64,000 bases of DNA, from contig CP073341.1 in the NCBI GenBank assembly GCA_018141785.1, positions 3,751,422-3,815,421 on the forward strand. The letters are read 5' to 3'. A program made the translations under genes and the position numbers. A model generated the notes under the pieces. That model saw nothing but the letters and a program-made list of their open reading frames with translations. It had not been told where the DNA came from and ran no database searches. This document shows positions 25,896 to 35,298 of the stretch, piece after piece (position 1 is the stretch's first letter; each line of letters opens with the position of its first letter). The DNA is from Candidatus Paraprochloron terpiosi LD05 (lineage in GTDB: Bacteria > Cyanobacteriota > Cyanobacteriia > Cyanobacteriales > Prochloraceae).

Positions 25896-26712
25896 TTGAT
25901 GAATCCTCATAAGCTATTACCCACCTTTTCTTCAATTACAACATCTGATAAGTGGTACACTTATTACAAAGCCAATGCTGAGTTTCAGTTAGATATTCCT
26001 TGGCAACGAGGTGCAGAAATCAGAGAAGCTGAACGAAATGTCATAGCAGATTCTTTGGCAGCTTGGCAGTTGGGCGAAACATCAGATGGGACACATTTGC
26101 TCGCTGCTGCTAAAAACTACGCACGGCGGATAAAAGACTCCAAATACGTTGATGTGATTCAACTATTCATCAAGGAAGAACAACGTCATGGGGGAGACTT
26201 AGGACGGTTTCTAGATCTTGCCCAGATTCCTCGATTGCAACGTAACTGGGGCGACACGTTTTATTAACCTTTCGGGCCCTTCAGGCCAGAAAGTTAAATC
26301 ATTGTTTCGGAAAATCCGCTATGCAATTCCAACGATGGAGATTTGGACAACTCCCGTCATTATGGTTGAGACTCTGGCATTAGTCTATTACAAAGCAATT
26401 CAAAAAGCAACTAATTCCCCAGTTCTACGGCAGTTGTGTCAACAAATCTTGAGAGATGAAGTGAAGCATATTCGTTTTCAATACGAACGCTTGGCAATTC
26501 TGCACAGAAATCGCCCTACATCGCTCCCTTAGCTCACTTATTTTCTACAGCGAGGTCTTTATCACATAACAGTTATTCTAGTTTGGATAGGTCATCATCG
26601 TGCACTCAAGGCAGGAGGATATACTTTTAAAAGTTACTGGCAGGACGCATGGGTAAAGATGAATTTTGCCTGGCAGCGCATGAAACCTGAAAGATATCAG
26701 TGGGTAGAATAG
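25896..26712 (+). pseudogene. Ferritin-like protein broken by a palindromic insertion and a stop
   Basis: The first part (25896-26258) encodes MMNPHKLLPTF...DVIQLFIKEEQRHGGDLGRF, with a ferritin-like ExxH motif. It then runs into a 43-bp family B palindrome that introduces TAA at 26265. Directly after the palindrome, in the frame expected for a 43-bp insertion, the protein resumes as LFRKIRYAIPTMEIWTTP and QQILRDEVKHIRFQYERLA (second ExxH). A TAG at 26530-26532 interrupts again, and the same frame continues through WIGHHRALKAGGYTFKSYW to 26710-26712. The ancestral protein was about 260 residues and the metal site was complete. Confidence 0.88.
26259..26303. repeat. Family B palindrome inserted in the ferritin-like gene
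   Basis: TTAACCTTTCGGGCC-CTTCA-GGCCAGAAAGTTAA with outer ATTTTA/AAATCATT repeats the element at 12866-12909 almost exactly, with the loop in reverse-complement orientation (CTTCA here, TGAAG there). Removing 43 bp fuses the two protein halves in frame. Confidence 0.85.
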
Positions 26713-26767
26713 ATTTATAATGACTGTAAGGCATACATAAAAGCATAAAAGTATTTGACTCTTAAAA

Positions 26768-26820
26768 TGGTGCGTTGCCATTGCGAAGCAAAGCGCAAGC
26801 AACCGCAAGCGGGAGCACCC
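26768..26820. repeat. Family D repeat (GCGGTTGC/GCAA type), downstream of aroA
   Basis: Read on the minus strand the stretch contains GCTTGCGGTTGCTTGCG and GCTTCGCAATGGCAACGCACC, matching the GGTTGCTTCGCAATGG core of the family at 6522, 36952, 57087 and 60543. It lies between the ferritin-like fossil and the aroA stop. Confidence 0.6.
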
Positions 26821-26825
26821 TAAGG

Positions 26826-28172
26826 TTAGGATGATTGAACAGTAAGAGTTAATGTATCCACAAAATCGGGATAGGAAATAGCAGCAGCTTGGGCGCCGTA
26901 AATAGTGGTTTTTTCCTTAGCATTGAGAGCTGCGATCGCCAAACTCATGGTGATACGATGGTCATCATAACTCTTGACTTCTGTTCCTGTTAGGAGTACT
27001 CCCCCCACTATCTCCAAACCATCGGGAAGTTCTGTGGTTTTCGCTCCCATGGCGTTTAACTGAGAAGCAATTACGGCGAGGCGATCGCTCTCTTTGACCC
27101 GCAACTCTGCCGCATCTTTAATTAGAGTTGTACCTTGGGCAAAAGCTGCTGCTACTGCTAAGATGGGAATCTCGTCAATTAAGCGAGGAATCAAGTTTCC
27201 TTCTATGGTACATCCTTTGAGTTCTCCGTGACGCACTCGCAAGTCGGCAACTGGTTCCCCGGCAACCTCCCGTTGATTTTCCAACTGGATATCGGCTTCC
27301 ATCATGGCCAATGCTTCTATAATACCAGTTCTGGTAGGGTTGACGCCCACATTTTCAATGAGTAACTCTGAACCGGGAACGATGGCACCAGCAACTAACC
27401 AGAAGGCCGCAGAACTAATGTCCCCCGGAACGATGACTGTTTGTCCTGTTAATTCCGTTCCTCCTGTAATGGTAACACTTTTAACTTCTCGATCTACAGT
27501 TAATTCAGCTCCAAATGCCTTTAACATTCTTTCGCTGTGGTCTCGGGAGATAGCGGGTTCGGTGACAGTAGTTTTACCTTCTGTTAATAAACCTGCCAGG
27601 AGGATGGAGGATTTTACTTGAGCTGAAGCGATGGGACTATGATAATGTATTGATTGGAGTTGCTCTCCTTTTATTGCGAGGGGAGCAAGGGAATGGTTTT
27701 TCCTTCCCCAAATAGAAGCACCCATTTGTTGCAGGGGTTTGACTACCCGTCCCATGGGACGACTACGGAGGGAATTATCCCCCGTTACCGTAAAGAAGCG
27801 TCCCCTAGAAGCTGCCAGGAGTCCCAACATTAATCTGAGAGTTGTTCCTGAGTTACCCGCTTTTAAGATATCTGGGGGTTCAGATAGGTTGTTTAAACCC
27901 ACTCCTTGGACAATTACTTTTTTTGAATTCAGTTGGGATATTTCTGCTCCCATAGTTCGGAAACAACTTGCTGTACTGCGAGGATCCTCACCTAATAATA
28001 ATCCTTCAATGGTAGTTTGTCCCCTAGCGATCGCTCCCAGCATTAAAGCGCGATGGGAGATAGATTTATCTCCTGGTACCCTGATAGTTCCTATTAAAGA
28101 TACTCCTGATAAGGGTGGATGGATGATTAAATTTTTGCCTTTAGAGGTGAGGTGAATAATGGGAGTTGACAT
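26826..28172 (-). CDS. aroA: 3-phosphoshikimate 1-carboxyvinyltransferase (EPSP synthase)
   Basis: The enzyme joins shikimate 3-phosphate and phosphoenolpyruvate in the shikimate pathway. The 448 residues show the N-terminal [17 protein letters not shown] (Lys and Ser-Ile-Ser contact substrate), the family signature [32 protein letters not shown], and the C-terminal [12 protein letters not shown] and [14 protein letters not shown]. All are typical of the class II-like bacterial enzyme. It lies downstream of infC on the same strand with a 51-bp gap, so co-transcription is possible. Confidence 0.96.
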   Translation of the reverse strand: MSTPIIHLTSKGKNLIIHPPLSGVSLIGTIRVPGDKSISHRALMLGAIARGQTTIEGLLLGEDPRSTASCFRTMGAEISQLNSKKVIVQGVGLNNLSEPPDILKAGNSGTTLRLMLGLLAASRGRFFTVTGDNSLRSRPMGRVVKPLQQMGASIWGRKNHSLAPLAIKGEQLQSIHYHSPIASAQVKSSILLAGLLTEGKTTVTEPAISRDHSERMLKAFGAELTVDREVKSVTITGGTELTGQTVIVPGDISSAAFWLVAGAIVPGSELLIENVGVNPTRTGIIEALAMMEADIQLENQREVAGEPVADLRVRHGELKGCTIEGNLIPRLIDEIPILAVAAAFAQGTTLIKDAAELRVKESDRLAVIASQLNAMGAKTTELPDGLEIVGGVLLTGTEVKSYDDHRITMSLAIAALNAKEKTTIYGAQAAAISYPDFVDTLTLTVQSS

Positions 28173-28223
28173 AGGTTGGTGCGCGGGTGTGTAGTGTAGT
28201 GTAAGGGAGACTAGACTAGACTA

Positions 28224-28754
28224 TCAGGATTTCTTCGGCGATACGAACATGATCATGTTGCGACCTTCTCGTTTGGGAGTTTGTTGCACTTCTCCTACTT
28301 CTTCGAGATCTTTAGCCATCCTTTGCAGTAACTTTTCCGCTAAACCAGCATGTTGAACTTCTCGTCCCCGGAAGTTAATGGTTGCTTTCACCTTGTCTCC
28401 TGCTCTGAGGAACCGTTTGGCGTTCTTGACACGGACGTTGTAATCATGCTCGTCAATTTTATAGCGCATTTTCACTTCCTTCACGTCGGCGGCGCGCTGA
28501 TTTTTTTTGGCTAGTTTGGCTTTTCGGTCTTGTTTATATTTGTATTTGCCGTAGTCCAAAATGCGACAAACAGGAGGATCTGATTCGTCACTGACCAACA
28601 ATAGATCCAACTCTTTGCTTTCCGCGATGACTAAAGCTTCTTCCAGTGCAAGAATCCCCAACTGGGTGCCATCTTTATCAATGACCCTAACTTTGGGATA
28701 ACTGATTCTGCGGTTAATTAGGGGGAGATCGCGATTGCGTCTTTTATCTCTCAC
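28224..28754 (-). CDS. infC: Translation initiation factor IF-3
   Basis: IF-3 binds the 30S subunit and checks the start codon and initiator tRNA. The 176 residues have the N-domain [19 protein letters not shown] and the linker and C-domain [38 protein letters not shown] and [13 protein letters not shown]. The start is a GTG at 28754 ([11 protein letters not shown]). Rare start codons are common in infC and permit autoregulation, though the AUU of enteric bacteria is not used here. The 170 bp upstream to the divergent hydrolase hold the promoter. Confidence 0.96.
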   Translation of the reverse strand: MRDKRRNRDLPLINRRISYPKVRVIDKDGTQLGILALEEALVIAESKELDLLLVSDESDPPVCRILDYGKYKYKQDRKAKLAKKNQRAADVKEVKMRYKIDEHDYNVRVKNAKRFLRAGDKVKATINFRGREVQHAGLAEKLLQRMAKDLEEVGEVQQTPKREGRNMIMFVSPKKS

Positions 28755-28940
28755 AGGCGTATGCTAAATTGATCTAATTCTTTATTTTGACTAACTTTCA
28801 CAGTTTATCTATTTTTCATTCTACCAAAAGCCAAAGAATTACTCCGTTCTACGAAATTCAACCTTTGATTTCCATTATAGTCCTAATCCCCCCATTTTGT
28901 CAAACTATAATGAATATAAATATTTTTTAAGTTGAGGGCG

Positions 28941-29885
28941 ATGGAGAGGACCGATAGTGGGCTGAGACGGTATAAAATGGTCAAAATAAGGGATTGGATC
29001 TGGCGAGGCTGGCCAGTTCGCTATGGTTACGCTCGTCCCTCTGAAGGAACTGCCCCTACCCAGCCGCCGCTGATTTTGCTCCACGGTTTTGGGGCGGCCA
29101 TCGGCCATTGGCGTCACAATATTTCAGTCTTGAGTGAAACCCATACAGTATACGCCCTAGACTTGTTAGGGTTTGGAGCATCGAAAAAACCCCCAACCAA
29201 CTACCAGGTTGACCTCTGGGTGGAGCAGGTTTACGATTTTTGGCAGACTTTTATCGGTACTCCTGCTCATCTTGTGGGCAACTCTATCGGTTCTTTAGTT
29301 TGTTTGGCCGCTGCTGCAAACCGCCCGAAAATGGTCAAAAGTATTGTCATGATTAGTTTACCAGATGTCTCCTTACGAACTGATGGGATTCCTCGGTGGG
29401 CACAACCTGTAGTGAGGAAGATTGAGGCTATCTTTACGAACCCTCTGTTGCTCACACCCTTATTTTACATTTTGCGCCGTCCTGGAGTTATCCGTCGCTG
29501 GGCAAAATTAGCCTATTTCAACCAGAATGCGGTTGACGAAGAATTGGTAGAGATTCTCGCTACTCCACCTTACGATGAAGGTGCAGCCCGAGCATTTTGT
29601 GCTTTGTGTACCTCCGTGAACCGCCCGAATTTTGCTCCCTCTGCAAAAGCTGTGTTACCCTCCTTAAAAGTGCCCATCCTTCTAATTTGGGGTCGCCAAG
29701 ACCGGATGGTTCCCTCTAGTTTAGCCCCTATTTTGGCCGCTGCCAACCCTAGTATCAAGTTAGTAGAATTGGATCGTGCGGGACACTGTCCCCAGGATGA
29801 ATGTCCCGAGAGATTTAATGCGATTCTTCTTGATTGGCTTGAAACAGTTACCGGTTACCAGTTACCAGTAATCAGTAATCAGTAA
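28941..29885 (+). CDS. Alpha/beta-fold hydrolase
   Basis: This hydrolase of about 314 residues has the oxyanion segment LILLHGFGAAIGHWRHN, nucleophile Ser in LVGNSIGSLVCLAAA, Asp in LIWGRQDRMVP and His in RAGHCPQDE. The YALDLLGFGASKKP segment resembles the pheophytinase/haloalkane-dehalogenase-like group common in cyanobacteria, but the substrate is unknown. An in-frame TTG at 28932 is a weaker start than ATG 28941. The last residues (GYQLPVISNQ) are encoded by a GTTACCAGTTACCAG-type dispersed repeat, so the C-terminus has been extended by a repeat. Confidence 0.88.
   Translation: MERTDSGLRRYKMVKIRDWIWRGWPVRYGYARPSEGTAPTQPPLILLHGFGAAIGHWRHNISVLSETHTVYALDLLGFGASKKPPTNYQVDLWVEQVYDFWQTFIGTPAHLVGNSIGSLVCLAAAANRPKMVKSIVMISLPDVSLRTDGIPRWAQPVVRKIEAIFTNPLLLTPLFYILRRPGVIRRWAKLAYFNQNAVDEELVEILATPPYDEGAARAFCALCTSVNRPNFAPSAKAVLPSLKVPILLIWGRQDRMVPSSLAPILAAANPSIKLVELDRAGHCPQDECPERFNAILLDWLETVTGYQLPVISNQ
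29846..29885. repeat. GTTACCAGT repeat tract at the hydrolase 3' end
   Basis: TTACCGGTTACCAG, TTACCAGTAATCAG and TAATCAGTAA are tandem variants of the repeat also seen at 6417-6447 and near 10797. The tract encodes the last residues and stop of the hydrolase. Confidence 0.6.
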
Positions 29886-30264
29886 TTTATAAATCATTAA
29901 TTATTTAAATACTTTGTAATACATTTAGTAATGCAGGCAATTGGGACAACGTTTGGTGCCTTTTACAGTGGCCACTGGGTTAGGAAGATAGTATCATAGT
30001 TGGCCCTCTGGTGCGTCATCTACCACTAGGTTTTTTGCATACTTAAATTAATGTAATCGGTGCTTTACTTGGGTTGGTGCGTTGCCAACTCACCCTACAT
30101 ACAAGAGAGCAATTCATTCGCGGGCGGGGCTACTCAGACGGGAAGGGGCAGCACTACCACTCTTTTATACTCCCATTATATCAAACTATTTTATTTTTCT
30201 TATGAGAATATAGGGTGGAAGCGCTATAAGATTTAGGAAGAGTGCGAAAATTTTCTGAAGTTAA
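29886..30264. other. Intergenic stretch before ilvH, no gene seen
   Basis: The 379 bp contain a GGTTGGTGCGTTGCCAACTCACC repeat-like segment (GGTGCGTTGCCA also at about 26769 and, diverged, near 31365) and AT-rich sequence that probably holds the ilvH promoter. No coding frame or RNA gene is recognised. Confidence 0.4.
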
Positions 30265-30771
30265 ATGAAACACACCCTGTCAGTTTTAGTGGAAGATGAA
30301 GCGGGAGTTTTGACGCGCATTGCCGGTTTATTTGCCCGTCGGGGCTTCAATATTGAGAGTTTAGCCGTAGGTCCGACGGAACAGGCAGGTATTTCCCGCA
30401 TTACCATGGTAGTCCCGGTAGAAGAACGCACCATTGAGCAATTAATCCAACAACTATATAAGCTGATTAATGTTTTCAAGGTTAAAGATATCACTAACAT
30501 TCCTTCCGTGGAACGGGAGTTGATGCTGATTAAGGTTAATGCTACTCCTGACAACCGGGCAGAGGTAATGCAAGTGGTGCAGGTATTTCGCGCCCGGATA
30601 GTGGATATGTCGGAAGATACAGTAACGGTAGAAATAGTGGGGGATCCTGGCAAAATGGTAGCAATTATCCAGATGTTAAATAAGTTTGGCATTACCGAAA
30701 TGGCTCGCACTGGCAAAATTGCTTTGACCAGGGAGTCGAGAGTTAATACGGAATTTCTCAAATCGAGCTAG
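30265..30771 (+). CDS. ilvH: Acetolactate synthase small (regulatory) subunit
   Basis: The regulatory subunit stimulates the catalytic subunit and mediates valine feedback inhibition in branched-chain amino-acid synthesis. The 168 residues begin with an ACT domain ([37 protein letters not shown]) and end with the second domain ([18 protein letters not shown]...[18 protein letters not shown]). The large subunit is not in the window. The ATG follows a GAAG-like ribosome site. A toxin-antitoxin fossil follows on the same strand. Confidence 0.96.
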   Translation: MKHTLSVLVEDEAGVLTRIAGLFARRGFNIESLAVGPTEQAGISRITMVVPVEERTIEQLIQQLYKLINVFKVKDITNIPSVERELMLIKVNATPDNRAEVMQVVQVFRARIVDMSEDTVTVEIVGDPGKMVAIIQMLNKFGITEMARTGKIALTRESRVNTEFLKSS

Positions 30772-30856
30772 ACTTTGACACTGTCATCGACCGTGTGCCC
30801 CTACACTACCCTCGCAAAGCGTTATACAATTCAAAAAATACCCATTAGAAGGAACT

Positions 30857-31005
30857 ATGGCACAAATTACCATCTAAATCTTGATGAAAACATCAAATAT
30901 CGCTTGCAAAAACAAGCAGAAGAACATGGGCGCTCTCTTGAAGAAGAAGCTCAATAAATTATTCGCGAAGCTCTCACAGAAGATGGGCCACCCAGCAACC
31001 TGTAA
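30857..31005 (+). pseudogene. FitA/RHH-type antitoxin remnant
   Basis: From ATG 30857 the sequence reads MAQITI then TAA. After a frame change it continues NLDENIKYRLQKQAEEHGRS, LEEEAQ, a TAA, and IIREALTEDGPPSNL to a stop at 31003-31005. This is a ribbon-helix-helix antitoxin like FitA (MAQITIRNLD...RLxxRAxEHGRSMEEE) with one frameshift and one nonsense codon. The stop overlaps the ATG of the toxin remnant (TAATG), a usual toxin-antitoxin arrangement. Confidence 0.8.
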
Positions 31006-31343
31006 TGAGCCTATTTACAACCGCCATCACTCAGGCTGAAATCACCTAGGGTATTGCCATTTTACCTCAAGGAAAACGAAGAGATGAACTAACCCACGCC
31101 GCTAATTTGATGTTCGCTGATAATTTTTCAATGCGGATTCTCCCTTTTGATGAAGCTACTGCTGTTGCTTTTGCTAGTATTGCCGCCCAAAGACGAGCCA
31201 ATGGTAATCCTATTTCCCAAGCAGATGCCGAAATTGCCGCAATTTGTTATACTCATAAAGCAGCTATAGCCACTCGCAATGTTTCTGATTTTGCAGGATG
31301 CGGTATTTCCATTATTAACCCCTGGGAATATGTATTACCATAA
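31005..31343 (+). pseudogene. PIN-domain toxin (VapC/FitB) remnant
   Basis: The frame reads MSLFTTAITQAEIT, a TAG at 31047-31049, then GIAILPQGKRRDEL...ADNFSMRILPFDEATAV...NPISQADAEIAAICYTHKA, ATRNVSDFAGCGISIINPWE. This is the central and C-terminal part of a PIN ribonuclease. The first ~45 residues, including the first catalytic Asp (normally in ILDTNVLSE), are missing, and one stop interrupts. The pair with the upstream antitoxin is a dead type II system. Confidence 0.82.
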
Positions 31344-31378
31344 TCCTCAAAAAATCTGCGGTGCGTTACCAACACACC

Positions 31379-32125
31379 CTACTGAAGAAAATCAAAATGT
31401 TGCAAACCTTCGAGAATACCAGCAGAGTAGTTTGTTTTAGCTAAATAAAGATAATTCCCGAGGTTATTTTCGTACCACTGCCGTAATTCCTGTTTAGCGT
31501 TGCCCACGATTATACCTCGTCCGACCCCAACACTAAAGAGAGCAATATCATTGCCTGAGTCACCGCAACAGACCGTAAAATGGTCTTCAATGCCCCAATT
31601 TTGCTGTAAGAATTTCACTGCTAGCCCTTTATCTCCTTGTTTGGGCAACAGATCTAAATAAGTAGAGCCGCTGTAAATAACCTTGACATTTAAGTTATTT
31701 TGTGCTATGTCAGACTTCAGTTTAGGGACTACTTCTACCGCAGCAGCAGCAGTAACATTATAACTTACCTTAAATGTACTTTGTTCACTTTCCGATTGAA
31801 GAACCAAATCCTCATATTTACTAGCTATAGCTACTACAGCCTCCCTGTTCCATCCCTGAGAGAGAACAGCGGTCCATGGTTTACATAAATTATGGTTATT
31901 TAAATATATTTCAGCACCTACAGAAGTAATGAGGGCATCTGGGGGTAAGAGAGGCTTTTCAGAGGCCAGTTGGCGGTAGAGAAAGAGCGATCGCCCGGTA
32001 GCATAGACTATCTTAGTTCCATATTGCTGGCGATGGTCACTTAGCCTTTGATTGAGCAGTTCTAAGGTACCATCATCCCCTACCAGGGTATTATCTAAAT
32101 CAGTGACGAATAAAAATGGGGTCAT
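31379..32125 (-). CDS. spp: Sucrose-phosphate phosphatase
   Basis: This HAD-superfamily enzyme dephosphorylates sucrose 6-phosphate, the final step of sucrose synthesis used as compatible solute. Motif I is [14 protein letters not shown] (nucleophile Asp), motif II YATGRS, motif III Lys in [13 protein letters not shown] and motif [15 protein letters not shown] use ATG 32125 (MTPFLFVTD), which overlaps the trpA stop as ATGA. The longer frame to 32179 lies inside trpA. Sucrose-phosphate synthase is not in the window, so the pairing with trpA appears positional only. Confidence 0.88.
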   Translation of the reverse strand: MTPFLFVTDLDNTLVGDDGTLELLNQRLSDHRQQYGTKIVYATGRSLFLYRQLASEKPLLPPDALITSVGAEIYLNNHNLCKPWTAVLSQGWNREAVVAIASKYEDLVLQSESEQSTFKVSYNVTAAAAVEVVPKLKSDIAQNNLNVKVIYSGSTYLDLLPKQGDKGLAVKFLQQNWGIEDHFTVCCGDSGNDIALFSVGVGRGIIVGNAKQELRQWYENNLGNYLYLAKTNYSAGILEGLQHFDFLQ

Positions 32126-32922
32126 GTCTCGGTTAATGCTCCCTTCAAACTGCGGCAAAACTGAGCGATGGCCTGACAACCTTCTTTTGGGGTACCTGCT
32201 GCCAAACGGTTAACAAAAGCGCTGCCCACAATAACGGCATCCGCCCCCCAAGCTTTCATCTGCCGGGCGTGTTCGGGCTGAGAAATCCCAAAACCCACAC
32301 CAATAGGCTTGTCTGTAACTCTACGCAAACTGGCGAGTAAATCTTCAACTCGACTTTGGACTTCGCTCCGCACTCCTGTAACACCAGTAACGGTGACTAA
32401 ATAAATGAAACCTCTAGACTGACGGGCGATCGCCTGAAACCGTTCTGGGGGTGTTGTAGGAGCCACCAATAAGGTTAACTCAATGCCCCTTTCCGCCGCT
32501 GGTTCGAGAATGGAGGAACTTTCTTCCAAAGGTAAATCTGGTACCACCAAACCTTTCACTCCAGTAGCGACAATTTTGTCCAGGAAGGGTTCGATACCCC
32601 GGTAAAAGATAGGATTGTAGTAGGTAAAAAGAATAATCGGCGCTTTTATGTCCCCGGAAACATCCTGCACTACCTCCAAAACCTCATCTAACCGTACTCC
32701 TCGTTGTAACGCTCTAGTGGCGGCGGCTTGAATCGTCGGTCCGTCGGCTAGGGGATCGGCATAGGGAACCCCTAATTCAATGATATCCGCACCTTCCCGA
32801 TCCAGGATTCGGATAGCTCTAGCGGTGGTAGACAGATCAGGGTCACCAGCGGTGATAAAGGGTATCAGAGCACATTCACCAACGTTTTTGAGGGATTTAA
32901 AACGGTCAGAAACGGAAATCAT
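32122..32922 (-). CDS. trpA: Tryptophan synthase alpha chain
   Basis: The alpha subunit cleaves indole-3-glycerol phosphate to indole and glyceraldehyde 3-phosphate. The 266 residues have [19 protein letters not shown], the catalytic Glu in [16 protein letters not shown], the catalytic Asp in [12 protein letters not shown], and the phosphate-binding [12 protein letters not shown] and [11 protein letters not shown]. Downstream is the sucrose-phosphate phosphatase (4-bp overlap). Upstream are a DUF3007 gene and ndhL, an arrangement I recall from other cyanobacteria. Confidence 0.97.
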   Translation of the reverse strand: MISVSDRFKSLKNVGECALIPFITAGDPDLSTTARAIRILDREGADIIELGVPYADPLADGPTIQAAATRALQRGVRLDEVLEVVQDVSGDIKAPIILFTYYNPIFYRGIEPFLDKIVATGVKGLVVPDLPLEESSSILEPAAERGIELTLLVAPTTPPERFQAIARQSRGFIYLVTVTGVTGVRSEVQSRVEDLLASLRRVTDKPIGVGFGISQPEHARQMKAWGADAVIVGSAFVNRLAAGTPKEGCQAIAQFCRSLKGALTET

Positions 32923-32951
32923 AGGGTTCGGGGTTTGGGGTACGGAATATT

Positions 32952-33248
32952 TTATTGTTCTTCTACATCGCGTTGTAGTTTAGCCAACTCTTCTGGAGTC
33001 ATCTCTTCCAAACGCTTTTGCAGCACTGCTTCTTTATAATCTTGGAGCTGCTGGTTGTAAGTCATCTTTTGGGTGACGACGCGGAAGAGATAAGTGCACA
33101 GCCAAGCTACTAACCCACCTACTAATAATACCTGACTCCAGATTCCAGCTGCTAGGTTGTCCAATCCCGCTAACTGCAATAATAAATAGGTTATTCCCCC
33201 AGCGGTAAATACGCCAAAAGCCATGGCAATCGCGTCTATTCTTCGCAT
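32952..33248 (-). CDS. DUF3007 family small membrane protein
   Basis: This 98-residue protein has two transmembrane helices ([38 protein letters not shown]) and a charged C-terminal coiled segment ([37 protein letters not shown]). It is conserved in cyanobacteria and plastid-bearing lineages with unknown function. Its place between ndhL and trpA recurs in the group, which suggests a photosynthetic or thylakoid role, but that is inference. Confidence 0.85.
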   Translation of the reverse strand: MRRIDAIAMAFGVFTAGGITYLLLQLAGLDNLAAGIWSQVLLVGGLVAWLCTYLFRVVTQKMTYNQQLQDYKEAVLQKRLEEMTPEELAKLQRDVEEQ

Positions 33249-33289
33249 TAATTTTGCTTGTTTCCTGTTGGTTGTTCTAGCTTCCCAGA

Positions 33290-33535
33290 CTATAGAGCGA
33301 TTTGGCGACGTTTGGGTCGAAAATTCAACACAGGGCTGAGTAGCAATAAGCCGGGGAAGAATAAGAAGACCAGGAAATACATGAATGTCCGTTCCACAGA
33401 ACTAGCCACGTACCAGCGAATCTTTAAATAGAAATAAATGATACCGGGACCAATGAGCAGGTAGAATAGGCTCAAAATCAGATATACCAGGGCAAGTAGA
33501 ATGGTTTCTGGAGGTAGAGTTCCGATGCTTATCAT
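33290..33535 (-). CDS. ndhL: NAD(P)H-quinone oxidoreductase subunit L
   Basis: NdhL is a small membrane subunit of the cyanobacterial NDH-1 complex in cyclic electron flow and CO2 uptake. The 81 residues show two hydrophobic helices ([38 protein letters not shown]) flanking a conserved [18 protein letters not shown] segment. The ATG at 33535 is followed by the typical short N-terminus. It probably leads the ndhL-DUF3007-trpA-spp transcript. The 33536-33683 gap contains an AT-rich region with the tRNA-Leu promoter. Confidence 0.93.
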   Translation of the reverse strand: MISIGTLPPETILLALVYLILSLFYLLIGPGIIYFYLKIRWYVASSVERTFMYFLVFLFFPGLLLLSPVLNFRPKRRQIAL

Positions 33536-33683
33536 ATTAAGATGATTTTGTCAAGAGCAAAAATAAAATTTACAGACACTTCTTTATCATAGCTTGGATT
33601 TAGATTTTTTTTTCGGAAAGGGGTTGCCAATTTGTTCTTTTTGTGTTCTAATGGTTAAATGTGAGTAAATTGCTTCCCCTTAG

Positions 33684-33769
33684 GGGGGTGTGGCGGAATG
33701 GTAGACGCTGCGGACTTAAAATCCGTTTCCCTATTATCGGGAGTGAGGGTTCAAGTCCCTCCACCCCCA
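33684..33769 (+). tRNA. tRNA-Leu(UAA), without the usual group I intron
   Basis: This is an 86-nt class II tRNA with acceptor GGGGGTG/CACCCCC, anticodon stem GCGGA, loop CTTAAAA (anticodon UAA), a long variable arm (TTCCC-TATTATC-GGGAG-like), T arm GAGGG-TTCAAGT-CCCTC and discriminator A. CCA is not encoded. In many cyanobacteria and chloroplasts this gene is split by a group I intron after the first anticodon base. Here the anticodon loop is continuous. Confidence 0.95.
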
Positions 33770-33821
33770 CTTATCTAAATTCATCTGTATTTATCAGCGT
33801 TTATCGGCGTTTATCTGCAGT

Positions 33822-34394
33822 TCATGAAACGAAAAACTGCCTAATCTCGCAATTGAATCCTGGTAACAGAGGAGAAGTTAATCGATCATGCTCTAACAAA
33901 GTCTCCAGCAATTTTAACCTACTCTGGTTTCGCCGATAAATTTCTACCGTCTTTAAACGCCAATCAGCAATCCAATATTCTTGCACTCCCTGGGATGAGT
34001 AAAGTTTCAGTTTTGCAGATCTATCTCGTCGCTCATTATTGCTTCCCGGTGAGAGTACTTCCACAATTAATTCCGGCGCACCAGTGAGATGTCCAGAATC
34101 ATCCAGTAATACTGCTAATTTTTCGTTACTAATCCAAAGGACATCCGGTTGGACATTATCTTCAGGGTCGAAAATCACCCCAGGAGTAAAAAATGCTTTT
34201 CCAGCACCACTGGATCGGGACCAACGTTGTAATTCAAAATAGATATTCCCAGCAGCGTCTTGATGGTTTAAATGAGGCGCTCTCGTCACGAATAGCTCTC
34301 CATCAATAATCTCATAGCGTTTCCATTCATCTTGGGAGAGTAACTCTAAGTCTGAAGTAGTCCAGCGGACTTTATCTATGACCGTCATGGGCAT
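33822..34394 (-). CDS. Uma2 family endonuclease-like protein
   Basis: This 190-residue protein of the Uma2 (DUF820) group, abundant in cyanobacteria, has a PD-(D/E)xK-like fold. The core is NVQPDVLWIS, then GAPELIVEVLSPGSNNERRD and SAKLKLYSSQGVQEYWIADW, giving the expected acidic residue, Glu and Lys. No experimental role is established. TTTATCTGCAG repeat sequence precedes its 3' end. It is one of six Uma2 loci in 10 kb, but it is only distantly related to the others. Confidence 0.85.
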   Translation of the reverse strand: MPMTVIDKVRWTTSDLELLSQDEWKRYEIIDGELFVTRAPHLNHQDAAGNIYFELQRWSRSSGAGKAFFTPGVIFDPEDNVQPDVLWISNEKLAVLLDDSGHLTGAPELIVEVLSPGSNNERRDRSAKLKLYSSQGVQEYWIADWRLKTVEIYRRNQSRLKLLETLLEHDRLTSPLLPGFNCEIRQFFVS

Positions 34395-34418
34395 TTTCCA
34401 CCGTATTTAAGTGACATT

Positions 34419-35243
34419 TTACAGATAAGAGCACCAGTCACTCCAACTTCCTGCATATAGTTTTCCGGTGGTGATTCCAGCAAGTTCGAGGGAGAGGAGA
34501 TTCACACAGGCAGTAACCCCAGAGCCACAATAGACCATGATTTCTTCAGTCTGGGATACACCAATCTGCTGCCATCGCGCTTTTTGCCTATCAGTGGAGC
34601 GCATATAGCCATCATCAGTGGTGACCGATTGCCAAAACAGATTTACCGCTCCTGGAATATGCCCCGCCACTGGATCGATGGGTTCCCGTTCCCCTCGGTA
34701 GCGATCGCCCTGACGAGAATCTACCAAGACTACATTGGGTAAATCTTTCCGTTGCTTCACTTGGTTGATGTCTACCACCCAATGGCATCGCACCTGGGGC
34801 ACAAAGGTGGTAGGTTGGAGCGTAGGAGAATCCTGGGTAAGGTCATACCCTGCTGCAAGCCAACCCTGGAAGCCACCGTCCAAAATCCCAACCCTAGTAT
34901 GACCCATGTATCGCAAGAGCCACCAGAGACGGGCAGCAAAGGCAAATCGGGAGTCATCATAAGCCACCACAAAGGTCTTGGATCCAATACCACAGCTTCC
35001 CAAGGTATGCCCTAATCTATGGATATGGGGCAATGGATGACGACCACCATGGGTTTTGACCTGGCTGGATAAATCACGATTCAAATCCAAATGAATGGCA
35101 CCTGGGATATGCCCCGATTGATATTGACGGATACCCAACATGGGGTCCTGTAGGGCAAAGCGGCAATCTACCACTTGTACCAGATCGTCATTTAAGTGGT
35201 CATGAAGCCATTTAGTAGAGACAATGGGAGTGGGATAATTCAT
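34419..35243 (-). CDS. Sulfurtransferase (two-domain rhodanese, SseA type)
   Basis: The two rhodanese domains are clear. The first (VSTKWLHDHL, VDCRFALQD, GHIPGAIHLDL) has Asp in place of the catalytic Cys (VVAYDDSRF). The second has VLVDSRQGDRYRGE, AGHIPGAVNLFW and the active loop VYCGSGVTACVN with the nucleophilic Cys. CGSGVTA is typical of 3-mercaptopyruvate sulfurtransferases. I use ATG 35243 (MNYPTPIVSTKW); the frame extends to 35267 without family sequence. The natural donor in this organism is uncertain. Confidence 0.88.
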   Translation of the reverse strand: MNYPTPIVSTKWLHDHLNDDLVQVVDCRFALQDPMLGIRQYQSGHIPGAIHLDLNRDLSSQVKTHGGRHPLPHIHRLGHTLGSCGIGSKTFVVAYDDSRFAFAARLWWLLRYMGHTRVGILDGGFQGWLAAGYDLTQDSPTLQPTTFVPQVRCHWVVDINQVKQRKDLPNVVLVDSRQGDRYRGEREPIDPVAGHIPGAVNLFWQSVTTDDGYMRSTDRQKARWQQIGVSQTEEIMVYCGSGVTACVNLLSLELAGITTGKLYAGSWSDWCSYL

Positions 35244-35298
35244 ATAGCAATTCTCCGTATATTGCAACTTGATATAGGCTATACTTGGTAAATATAGT

